From: Pedococcus sp.
GTDB taxonomy: Bacteria; Actinomycetota; Actinomycetes; Actinomycetales; Dermatophilaceae
NCBI GenBank assembly: GCA_025936615.1
Contig: JAICSZ010000012.1
Span: 1 to 14,517, forward strand
Length of the DNA: 14,517 nt
Direction: 5' to 3'
Of this stretch, positions 6,726-14,517 are shown piece by piece. The position numbers were made by a program, and so were the translations under genes. The notes under the pieces are model-generated. The model saw only the letters and a program-made list of their open reading frames with translations, made no database searches and was not told the origin of the DNA. The first letter of the stretch is position 1. Each line of letters begins with the position of its first letter.

Positions 6726-6745
6726 CGGGCCGCGCCCTTGGCCCG
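6726..6745 (+). repeat. Small hairpin in the ppsR-ppsA gap
   Basis: CGGGCC (6726-6731) pairs with GGCCCG (6740-6745) around an 8-nt loop, 22 bp before the ppsA start and just upstream of its ribosome site. There is no T-run, so read-through from ppsR is likely. It could act as an mRNA structure in the leader. A TAGTGT hexamer at 6720-6725 lies directly before it, without a good -35. Confidence 0.35.
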
Positions 6746-6767
6746 GACCGGACGGAAGAGGACCCTC

Positions 6768-9142
<2,375 letters not shown>

Positions 9143-9146
<4 letters not shown>

Positions 9147-9162
9147 CCGGAGCACCGGTCAG
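9143..9162. terminator. Bidirectional hairpin formed by the two facing stop codons
   Basis: CTGACCGG (9143-9150) and CCGGTCAG (9155-9162) form an 8-bp perfect stem with a 4-nt loop. The TGA of ppsA (9144-9146) and the TGA of the GH15 gene (9159-9161 on the minus strand) lie in opposite arms. No T-run follows on either strand, common for actinobacterial terminators. Confidence 0.6.
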
Positions 9163-11051
9163 GTCTCGGTCGGCCCCTCCCGCAGGTCGCGCTCGGCAGA
9201 CATCACCTTGAGCACCGCGTTGATCAGGCCGAGGTGGGTGAACGCCTGCGGGAAGTTGCCCAGGTGCCGCCCACTCGTGGCCTCGATCTCCTCGGCGTAC
9301 AGGCCAAGCGAGGTCGCGTGCGCGAGCAGCTTCTCGCACAGCCGTTGCGCCCGCTGGTGCTCGCCGATGATTGCCAGGCACGAGACCAGCCACCACGAGC
9401 AGATCGTGAACGTGCCCTCCTCGCCGGAGAGCCCGTCGTCGGTCTGCTCGACCTTGTAACGCAGCACCAGGCCGTGCTCGGTCAGCTCGTCGGCGATCGC
9501 CAGTACGGTGGCGCGCAGACGCGGGTCGTCCGGTGGCAGGAAGCCGAGCAGCGGCATCAGCAGGTTGGACGCGTCGAGCGCGGTGGTGTCGTAGTGCTGG
9601 GTGAAGACGCCGCGCTCGTCGAGCCCGTGCTCACAGATGTCGGCGTGCATCTCGTCGGCGGCCGCCCGCCAGCGCTCGGCCAGCTCGTGGTTCTCGCGGA
9701 CCACGGCGAGCTTGGCGCCGCGGTCGGCAGCCACCCAGCACATGACCTTGGAGGAGGTGAAGTGCTTGGGGTCGCCGCGCACCTCCCAGATGCCGCGGTC
9801 CGGCTCCCGCCAGTGCTCGATGGCCGCCTCGACGAAGGTGCTCAGGATCGGCCACAGGCGCTCGTCGAGGGTGTCACGAGACTTGGTGTGGATCCAGACC
9901 GAGTCGAGGATCGCGCCCCACACGTCATGCTGCTTCTGGTCGAACGCGCCGTTGCCGATCCGCACCGGTCGCGCGCCGTCGTACCCGTCGAGGTGGGGGA
10001 GCAGCTCCTCGGACAGGTCCTTGCCGCCGTCGATGCCGTACATGATCTGCAGCTCGTCGGAGGCCTCGGCGAGGTCGGCGATGAACCAGAAGAAGTCGTT
10101 GGCCTCCCAGTCGAAGCCGAGGGTGTCCAGCGCCCAGAGGGCCAGCGTCGAGTCGCGCACCCAGGAGTAGCGGTAGTCCCAGTTCCGCTCGCCCCTCGGC
10201 GTCTCCGGAAGGGAGGTGGTCGGCGCCGCGATGAGGGCTCCTGTCGGGGCGTAGGTCAGCCCCTTGAGGGTCAGGGCGCTCCGCTCGAGGTACCCGCGCC
10301 AGGGGTGGTCGGGGAAGTTGCCGCGGGCCAGCCAGTGCTGCCAGTGGTGCGCCGTCCACACCTGCCGCTCGTAGGCGTCCTCGAACGTGGCAGGAGGCTC
10401 GTGCTCGGTCCAGGAGAAGGCCACGAAACGGGTGTCGCCCTCCTTGACCAGGGTCCGCGCGGTGGCCTGCGGCCCCTCGAACCCGAGCCTCATGTCGGTG
10501 GTCAGCCGCACCCGCAGGTCGATGCCGTCGGCCTCGCCCACGGCATCGTGGTAGCCGTCACCGAGGTAGGACCAGGTGGCCTGCCTGCGGCCGTAGTCGA
10601 ACACCGGCGTGCAGTTGAGCACGAGCTGCACCTCGCCGTTCACGCACCTGACGGTCCGCAGCAGCACGTGCTCCGAGTCGTAGTCGGTGGGTGCGCGCTT
10701 GTAGCGGTAGGCGCGTTCGTCCTCGTGGTGCCAGGGCCCCATGAGCAGGGCGTCGCGAACGATCACCCAGCCACCCGGGGTGCCCCACGACGTCTCGACG
10801 ATCATCGTGCCCGGGAGGTAGCGGCGGGCGCTGGGCACCATCATGTCTGCCGGTCCCAGGCGGAAGCCGCCCGCGTCGCGGTCGAGGATGGCGCCGAACA
10901 CGCTGGGGGAGTCCATGCGCGGAAGGCACATCCACTCCACGTTGCCGCTCGGTGCGATGAGCGCCGTCACCTGGCAGTCGGAGATGAAGGCGTAGTCACC
11001 GATCGGCGGGAAGGCCGACCGGACCAGGCTCTCGGACGCACCGGTGGACAT
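9159..11051 (-). CDS. Glycoside hydrolase family 15 protein (glucoamylase/trehalase-like)
   Basis: A 630-residue GH15 enzyme without a signal peptide, so probably cytoplasmic. The N-terminal beta-sandwich has PPIGDYAFISDCQVTALI (15-32) and VEWMCLPRMDSPSVFG (38-53). The (alpha/alpha)6 barrel follows with RGERNWDYRYSWVRDS (286-301), DRGIWEVRG (418-426, general acid Glu423) and SGEEGTFTICSWW (542-554, general base Glu544 or Glu545). Mycobacterial relatives in this subgroup act as trehalases; others cleave maltose or dextrins, so substrate is uncertain. ATG 11051 lacks a strong ribosome site; an in-frame GTG at 11066 has GAGG 8 nt upstream and is an alternative start. It follows the desaturase gene by 32 bp on the same strand, and its end faces ppsA across a shared hairpin. 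Confidence 0.92.
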   Translation of the reverse strand: MSTGASESLVRSAFPPIGDYAFISDCQVTALIAPSGNVEWMCLPRMDSPSVFGAILDRDAGGFRLGPADMMVPSARRYLPGTMIVETSWGTPGGWVIVRDALLMGPWHHEDERAYRYKRAPTDYDSEHVLLRTVRCVNGEVQLVLNCTPVFDYGRRQATWSYLGDGYHDAVGEADGIDLRVRLTTDMRLGFEGPQATARTLVKEGDTRFVAFSWTEHEPPATFEDAYERQVWTAHHWQHWLARGNFPDHPWRGYLERSALTLKGLTYAPTGALIAAPTTSLPETPRGERNWDYRYSWVRDSTLALWALDTLGFDWEANDFFWFIADLAEASDELQIMYGIDGGKDLSEELLPHLDGYDGARPVRIGNGAFDQKQHDVWGAILDSVWIHTKSRDTLDERLWPILSTFVEAAIEHWREPDRGIWEVRGDPKHFTSSKVMCWVAADRGAKLAVVRENHELAERWRAAADEMHADICEHGLDERGVFTQHYDTTALDASNLLMPLLGFLPPDDPRLRATVLAIADELTEHGLVLRYKVEQTDDGLSGEEGTFTICSWWLVSCLAIIGEHQRAQRLCEKLLAHATSLGLYAEEIEATSGRHLGNFPQAFTHLGLINAVLKVMSAERDLREGPTET

Positions 11052-11083
11052 GAGTCGAGGGTGCACCCAAGCGGCCTCGTCCG

Positions 11084-12367
11084 CTACCGCAGGCGGAACC
11101 TGCGCTTGACCCGCTTGCCGACCGCCTCCGCGGCGATGCCGACGCGGGTGCGACCCGGCTGGGGGTTGGGCAGCGCGAGCGTCACCACCTGCTTCCAGGC
11201 GGATGCGACCTGCTTCGGCAGCGGACCCGTGGTGTAGGACAGGCCGTACCGCTCGCAGATCTCCTGGATGCGCGGCGCGATCTCGGCGTAGCGGTTGCTC
11301 GGCAGGTCGGGGAACAGGTGGTGCTCGATCTGGTGCGACAGGTTGCCCGTCATGAAGTGCATCGCCTTGCTGCCGCTGATGTTGGCCGAGCCGATCATCT
11401 GGCGCAGGTACCAGTCGCCGCGCGTCTCGCCCTCGATCGAGGTCTTCGCGAACGTCTCGACACCCTCGGGGAAGTGACCGCACATGATCACGCCGTGGGT
11501 CCAGACGTTGCGGACGAGGTTGGCGGTCGCGTTGGCGGCCATGGTGTGCAGGAAGGAGGGCCCCGACAGCAGCGGGTGCAGGACGTAGTCCTTGCGCACC
11601 TGGCGGCCGATCTTGGACAGCACCCGCTTCGCGTCGCGGCGGAAGGTCTCCTTGTCCTTCCCGCGACCCTTGAGGTACGCCCCGAGCTCGAGGTCGTACG
11701 CCGCGATGCCGTACTGGAAGAACAGCATGTTGATGAAGTTCCACACGGGCTGGCCGAGATAGGACGGGTACCACTTCTGGTCCTCGTCCACGCGCATGAT
11801 GCCGTAGCCGAGGTCGTTGTCCTTGCCGATCACGTTGGTGTACGTGTGGTGCAGCTGGTTGTGGCTGTGCTTCCAGAACTCGGCAGGCGTGGCGCTGTCC
11901 CACTCCCACGTCGTCGAGTGGATCTTCGGGTCACGCATCCAGTCCCACTGGCCGTGCAGGATGTTGTGGCCGATCTCCATGTTGTCGATGATCTTGGCCA
12001 CGGACAGCCCGAGGGTGCCGACCACCCAGGCCGGCGGGAAGATCGAGAACAGCAGCACGGCGCGGCTGCCGAGCTCGAGCTTGCGGTTCCGGTCGATGAC
12101 CTTGCGGATGTATGCCGCGTCGCTGGCCCCGCGCGAGGCGAGGACTTCCTGCCGCAGGGCGTCGAGCTCGGCGCCGAGCGCCTCGACGTCCTCTGCGCTC
12201 AGGTGGGCGGTGGGGTCCGGCTTGCCGGACGGCTTGGGGGCGGGCCGGCGTTCGGTGGTCACCACCGAGAGCCGGCCCTGGGGCTTGCGCGTAGTGGTCG
12301 GTGCGGACGGCGTGCCCGCGCCGGACCCGTCGATCGTCAGGTCGAACTTCTCGGCCGTGGCGGTCAT
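11084..12367 (-). CDS. Membrane fatty-acyl desaturase, DesA3-like
   Basis: A 427-residue di-iron desaturase of the acyl-CoA/acyl-lipid type. The three histidine boxes are HNILH (134-138), HNQLHH (169-174) and HQIEHH (345-350, in NLSHQIEHHLFPDLP). Hydrophobic segments lie at about 102-127 (AVLLFSIFPPAWVVGTLGL) and 205-224. The first 55 residues are Ala/Pro/Thr-rich and probably disordered; the C-terminus is strongly basic (KRVKRRFRLR). It inserts a double bond into a fatty acyl chain using O2 and two electrons. M. tuberculosis DesA3 (Rv3229c), a stearoyl-CoA delta-9 desaturase, is the closest studied model. ATG 12367 has AAGGAG 10 nt upstream. The gene lies 53 bp after the reductase that should supply its electrons, the same order as Rv3230c-Rv3229c. 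Confidence 0.93.
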   Translation of the reverse strand: MTATAEKFDLTIDGSGAGTPSAPTTTRKPQGRLSVVTTERRPAPKPSGKPDPTAHLSAEDVEALGAELDALRQEVLASRGASDAAYIRKVIDRNRKLELGSRAVLLFSIFPPAWVVGTLGLSVAKIIDNMEIGHNILHGQWDWMRDPKIHSTTWEWDSATPAEFWKHSHNQLHHTYTNVIGKDNDLGYGIMRVDEDQKWYPSYLGQPVWNFINMLFFQYGIAAYDLELGAYLKGRGKDKETFRRDAKRVLSKIGRQVRKDYVLHPLLSGPSFLHTMAANATANLVRNVWTHGVIMCGHFPEGVETFAKTSIEGETRGDWYLRQMIGSANISGSKAMHFMTGNLSHQIEHHLFPDLPSNRYAEIAPRIQEICERYGLSYTTGPLPKQVASAWKQVVTLALPNPQPGRTRVGIAAEAVGKRVKRRFRLR

Positions 12368-12420
12368 GTGTATGGGTCTCCTTGTCTCGGGGCGAAAGTC
12401 GGTCTCGGGGGTGGATCCGG

Positions 12421-13521
12421 TCAGAGGTCGATCAGGCAGGCGCCGGCGGCAGCCGACACGCAGGTCTGGATGGGGATGGCGTCACCGTCGGCTGCCACCG
12501 TGAGCTGGCCGTCGCGCAGGTCGCGCACGGCGCCCTCTTTGAGCGGGACGACGCAGCCGAAGCAGATGCCCATGCGGCAACCCGAGGGCATGAGGACACC
12601 CGCCTCCTCGCCGGCGTCCAGGATCGGGGTCGCGCCGTCGGCGACGACCTCCTGGCCCTGCTTGGCGAAGCTGACGGTGCCGCCCTCGCCCTCGGCGACC
12701 ACGACGGGGCGGAAGCGCTCGGTGTGCAGGGAGTCGCTCAGGCCAACCGCGGCATACGCCTCCTCGAACGCGTCGAGCAGCCCGGTGGGGCCGCACGCCC
12801 ACGTCTCCCGCTCGCGCCAGTCGGGGACGACCTCGTCGAGGTCGGCCGGGGTCAGGATGCCGTCCCGCTCGGTGTGCCGCTCGACGAGCCGGAGGCTGCC
12901 TTGAGCGGCCCACCCACGCAGCTCGTCGCCGAAGATGACGTCCTGCGGCCCGGGGGCGGAGTGCAGGACCACGGCATCTGCCAGGTCCGCCAGGTGGTTG
13001 CGCAGCATCCCCATGACGGGCGTGATGCCGCTGCCGGCGGTGACGAACAAGGTCTTGGCCGGAGGCGTCGGCGGAAGCGTGAACTCGCCGGTGGCCTGGT
13101 CGAGGTGGATGAGCGTGCCGGGCCGCAGGCGCCGCACGACGTGGTTGCTGACCGTGCCGTCCGGGATGGCCTTGACGGTGATCGAGAGCGTGCCATCGCG
13201 CATCTCGGCCGGTGAGGTCAGGGAGTAGGCACGCCAGCTGCGGACCCCGTCGACGTCGACGCCGATCCGGATGTACTGACCGGGCACGTGCCGCCGCCAG
13301 CCGCGCCCCGGCCGGATCCAGACCGTGGCTGCGTCCGCCGTCTCAGGCCGCACGGCGACGACGCGCCCCCGCAGGTCTGCTCCGGCGCGCAGCGGAGCCA
13401 CCATGTCGAGCACGTCGGAGGGGACCATGGGCGTCACGAGTGCCGCGCCGACCTGCCGCAGCAGGGCGCGGGCCTGCCGGCCGCGGGGGGCAGCCAACAG
13501 TCGGGTCGTCGTCGAGGTCAT
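12421..13521 (-). CDS. Ferredoxin reductase with C-terminal 2Fe-2S domain (desaturase partner)
   Basis: A 366-residue three-domain electron carrier. The FAD-binding barrel includes HVPGQYIRIG (78-87) and RAYSLTS (97-103). The NAD(P)-binding domain has TAGSGITPVMGML (161-173) and WACGPTGLLDAFE (241-253). The plant-type 2Fe-2S domain has Cys315, Cys320 and Cys323 in SGCRMGICFGC and Cys354 near the end, the expected C-x4-C-x2-C-x30-C spacing. It should pass electrons from NADPH through FAD and the cluster to the desaturase encoded next, as shown for Rv3230c with DesA3. ATG 13521 has no ribosome site but follows TACTGT by 6 nt, suggesting a leaderless mRNA. It is the first gene of a probable reductase-desaturase-GH15 operon controlled at the 13531-13567 repeats. 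Confidence 0.93.
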   Translation of the reverse strand: MTSTTTRLLAAPRGRQARALLRQVGAALVTPMVPSDVLDMVAPLRAGADLRGRVVAVRPETADAATVWIRPGRGWRRHVPGQYIRIGVDVDGVRSWRAYSLTSPAEMRDGTLSITVKAIPDGTVSNHVVRRLRPGTLIHLDQATGEFTLPPTPPAKTLFVTAGSGITPVMGMLRNHLADLADAVVLHSAPGPQDVIFGDELRGWAAQGSLRLVERHTERDGILTPADLDEVVPDWRERETWACGPTGLLDAFEEAYAAVGLSDSLHTERFRPVVVAEGEGGTVSFAKQGQEVVADGATPILDAGEEAGVLMPSGCRMGICFGCVVPLKEGAVRDLRDGQLTVAADGDAIPIQTCVSAAAGACLIDL

Positions 13522-13527
13522 GACGCA

Positions 13528-13533
13528 ACAGTA
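13528..13533 (-). promoter_or_regulatory. -10-like hexamer for the reductase-desaturase operon
   Basis: TACTGT on the minus strand ends 6 nt before ATG 13521. It overlaps the first bases of the inverted repeat at 13531-13554, so a bound repressor would block it. No convincing -35 box lies 16-18 bp upstream, where the operator sits. Confidence 0.45.
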
Positions 13534-13567
13534 ACCTACGGTGGCGTAGGTTACGGAATCGTAGGTT
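13531..13567. promoter_or_regulatory. Operator with three AACCTACG half-sites
   Basis: GTAACCTACG (13531-13540) and CGTAGGTTAC (13545-13554) are a perfect 10-bp inverted repeat with a 4-bp centre. A third half-site CGTAGGTT (13560-13567) repeats 15 bp after the second. The array covers the region just upstream of the reductase start and overlaps its -10. The shape is typical of TetR-family operators. The regulator is not adjacent; the TetR at 3196 has a different-looking site. Confidence 0.75.
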
Positions 13568-13676
13568 GTGAGGTCTCCCACGGCGTGTCCCGGGAATGCA
13601 GGCCGCGGGCCTCGGGTACGGGCTCCTGCGCCACCGTGAGCGGCCCCGCCCACTCCCACCGGCCCGGCACGGGCAA

Positions 13677-13710
13677 GGTCAAGGGTCGGTCAAGAGTTGG
13701 GACCCAACTC
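13677..13710. repeat. GGTCAAG direct repeats next to a GAGTTGGG/CCCAACTC palindrome
   Basis: GGTCAAG occurs at 13677-13683 and 13688-13694, an 11-bp period of about one helical turn. It runs directly into GAGTTGGG-A-CCCAACTC (13694-13710), a perfect 8-bp dyad around one base. On the minus strand the direct repeats read TTGACC twice, resembling -35 boxes, but no -10 follows at 17-18 bp. The palindrome's centre is too tight for a good terminator loop. A regulator site is more likely. Confidence 0.45.
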
Positions 13711-13776
13711 ATGCCCCACCGCGAGAGGGGTAGTGGAGAGCAGGCCCGCCGCACGCTGGCCGCGCGGTGGGCCAGG

Positions 13777-13808
13777 GCCGGGGAGGTTCAACCAGCAGCC
13801 TCCCCGGC
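13777..13808 (-). terminator. Putative terminator hairpin after osmC
   Basis: GCCGGGGAGG (13777-13786) pairs perfectly with CCTCCCCGGC (13799-13808) around a 12-nt loop, about 55 bp beyond the OsmC stop. A second hairpin CCCCGG-ctcg-CCGGGG (13802-13817) shares one arm and lies nearer the stop; only one of the two can form at a time. There is no U-run. Confidence 0.45.
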
Positions 13809-13862
13809 TCGCCGGGGGCCCACACAGGCGCAGGCAGCCGGTGGACGGGAGAGACGGGCCCG

Positions 13863-14291
13863 TCAGCCCGAGAAGCTCGTCTCGAGCGTGATCGGCACGG
13901 CGGACAGCGCCTGGCTCACCGGGCAGCCGGTCTTCGCGCCCTGCGCTGCCTCCTCGAACTGCTCCGCAGTCATCCCGGGCACCACTGCCGTGACGGACAG
14001 GGCGATGCCGGTGATGCCCGTCCCGGGCTGGAACGTCACCTCCGCAGTCGTGTCCACCGAGGTGGGCGGCGTGCCGCCCTGCGCGAGGGCGTTCGACAAG
14101 GCCATCGAGAAGCAGGTGGAGTGGGCCGCCGCGATCAGCTCCTCCGGGCTGGTCTTCCCGCCCGGCTCCTCCGCGCGTGCTGCCCAGGTCACGGGATATG
14201 TGCCGATCCCGGACGAGGCGAGGTTCACCTCCCCGGAGCCTTCCATGAGGGAGCCCTCCCAGTGGGCGTTGGCGGTGCGGGTGGTTGCCAT
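13863..14291 (-). CDS. OsmC/Ohr family peroxiredoxin (OsmC type)
   Basis: A 142-residue OsmC-type thiol peroxidase. It reduces organic hydroperoxides with a reactive Cys pair: Cys60 in AAAHSTCFSMAL and Cys123 in KTGCPVSQAL, matching the E. coli OsmC pair in order and spacing. Arg39 in TWAARAEE and Glu50/Glu51 in TSPEELIAAAH are the expected residues that activate the Cys. The opening TRTANAHWEGSLMEGSGEV is the family's first strand pair. It is cytoplasmic and usually a homodimer. ATG 14291 has AAAGGAG 8 nt upstream. It diverges from the sensor kinase gene across an 86-bp gap and is followed by a hairpin, so it is probably transcribed alone. In other bacteria osmC responds to osmotic or oxidative stress; no such box is recognised here. 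Confidence 0.93.
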   Translation of the reverse strand: MATTRTANAHWEGSLMEGSGEVNLASSGIGTYPVTWAARAEEPGGKTSPEELIAAAHSTCFSMALSNALAQGGTPPTSVDTTAEVTFQPGTGITGIALSVTAVVPGMTAEQFEEAAQGAKTGCPVSQALSAVPITLETSFSG

Positions 14292-14339
14292 CTGCGGCAC
14301 TCCTTTGCTCGGTGTCCCCCCACCCTCGCCGTCCGCGCG

Positions 14340-14356
14340 GAGCAGGGCAACTGCTC
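14340..14356. promoter_or_regulatory. Inverted repeat in the OsmC/sensor-kinase divergent gap
   Basis: GAGCAG (14340-14345) and CTGCTC (14351-14356) form a perfect 6-bp inverted repeat with a 5-bp centre. It lies 9 bp upstream of the -10-like box of the sensor gene, about where its -35 would be, and 48 bp from the OsmC start. It is a candidate operator for one or both genes. Confidence 0.4.
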
Positions 14357-14365
14357 GGGGGCCCC

Positions 14366-14371
14366 TACGAT
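14366..14371 (+). promoter_or_regulatory. -10-like hexamer for leaderless sensor-kinase gene
   Basis: TACGAT ends 6 nt before GTG 14378, and no ribosome site is present. The spacing fits transcription starting at the GTG. No clear -35 box is seen. Confidence 0.45.
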
Positions 14372-14377
14372 GCAGGC

Positions 14378-14517
14378 GTGGCTGATGAGACGGTCCCCGC
14401 GGAAGGCACGGCAGCACCGGTGGCCGGCGCCGTCGCGCGCCTGAGCGGTCTCGACCTCGAGGACCTGCTCGAGGAGCTGCGGGCGCGCGCAGGCAGTGCT
14501 CGCGCCACCCAGGGGAG
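14378..14517 (+). CDS. Probable GAF-domain sensor histidine kinase, N-terminal fragment
   Basis: The window ends after 46 codons of this gene. After a loose Ala-rich start (VADETVPAEGTAAPVAGAV) the frame reads ARLSGLDLEDLLEELRARAG, then SARATQG. This Leu/Glu-rich helix with the LxxLLxEL...ATQ pattern resembles the linker that precedes the first GAF domain in DevS-like actinobacterial sensor kinases. No catalytic or sensory domain is inside the window, so the call rests on this helix alone. GTG 14378 is chosen because TACGAT lies 6 nt upstream and no earlier start has support. It diverges from osmC, a stress enzyme, which would fit a redox or gas sensor, but this is inference. Confidence 0.55.
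   Translation, partial: MADETVPAEGTAAPVAGAVARLSGLDLEDLLEELRARAGSARATQG

Larger units (their letters stand above)
13568..13862. other. 295-bp gap between OsmC and reductase genes
   Basis: No credible coding sequence is seen. The right part holds hairpins that probably terminate the osmC transcript (13777-13817). The middle holds a 17-bp palindrome and an 11-bp-spaced direct repeat (13677-13710). The left end adjoins the operator array of the reductase gene. Confidence 0.6.

Noticed and set aside
9234..11237. Long plus-strand open frame (667 codons) opposite the GH15 gene
   Set aside because: Its product is Val/Gly/Arg-rich with no family signal, while the minus strand encodes a full GH15 enzyme with all catalytic motifs. 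Long antisense frames are expected in GC-rich DNA.
11318..12904. Long plus-strand open frame spanning the desaturase and reductase genes
   Set aside because: It crosses two well-supported minus-strand genes and their gap, and its translation is compositionally biased.
13551..13754. Small minus-strand open frame in the OsmC-reductase gap
   Set aside because: It overlaps the operator array, has no ribosome site and no recognisable domain.

Overview
The window is high-GC DNA (about 70% G+C by eye) with dense, short-gapped genes on both strands, many GTG starts and several starts that lack a Shine-Dalgarno sequence but sit 6-7 nt after a -10-like hexamer. Together with a mycobacterial-type DesA3-like desaturase and its reductase partner, an actinobacterial GH15 enzyme and a probable GAF sensor kinase, this points to an actinobacterium. 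A Micrococcales/Intrasporangiaceae-like host is my guess, not something the sequence proves. I see no insertion sequence, phage gene, CRISPR array, tRNA or rRNA, so this looks like ordinary chromosome.

Layout. 1-1806: the tail of a glyoxalase/VOC protein (+), a small P-loop kinase-like protein (+), a shortened DUF1905 protein (-) and a VOC protein (-). 1807-4352: a secreted SGNH/GDSL hydrolase (+), a SnoaL-like protein (-) divergent from a TetR regulator (+) across a 53-bp gap holding a perfect dyad operator, then a GNAT acetyltransferase (-). 4353-4752: a 400-bp gap with no credible gene but a 13-bp perfect-stem hairpin. 4753-9146: a YcaQ/AlkZ-like winged-helix protein, then the PEP synthase regulatory protein and PEP synthase (all +). 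9159-13521: a minus-strand series of ferredoxin reductase, fatty-acid desaturase and GH15 glucoamylase/trehalase, with short gaps of 53 and 32 bp. 13863-14291: an OsmC-type peroxidase (-). 14378-end: the start of a probable sensor histidine kinase (+).

How the genes work together. PpsR and PpsA form a control-plus-enzyme pair for pyruvate to PEP conversion (gluconeogenesis); the Thr that PpsR modifies (Thr417) lies two residues before the catalytic His419 of PpsA. The reductase (FAD, NAD(P) and 2Fe-2S domains) should feed electrons to the di-iron desaturase, as Rv3230c does for DesA3 (Rv3229c) in M. tuberculosis; its promoter region carries a 10-bp perfect inverted repeat plus a third half-site, so an unlinked TetR-type lipid regulator is likely. 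The TetR and SnoaL-like pair forms a self-contained local switch. OsmC and the sensor kinase diverge from a shared 86-bp gap.

No clearly novel multi-gene system is visible. The most unusual features are non-coding: the 4514-4549 hairpin, five copies of the 10-mer CGCGGCATAC, the three-half-site operator, and a terminator-like hairpin built from the two facing stop codons at 9143-9162.
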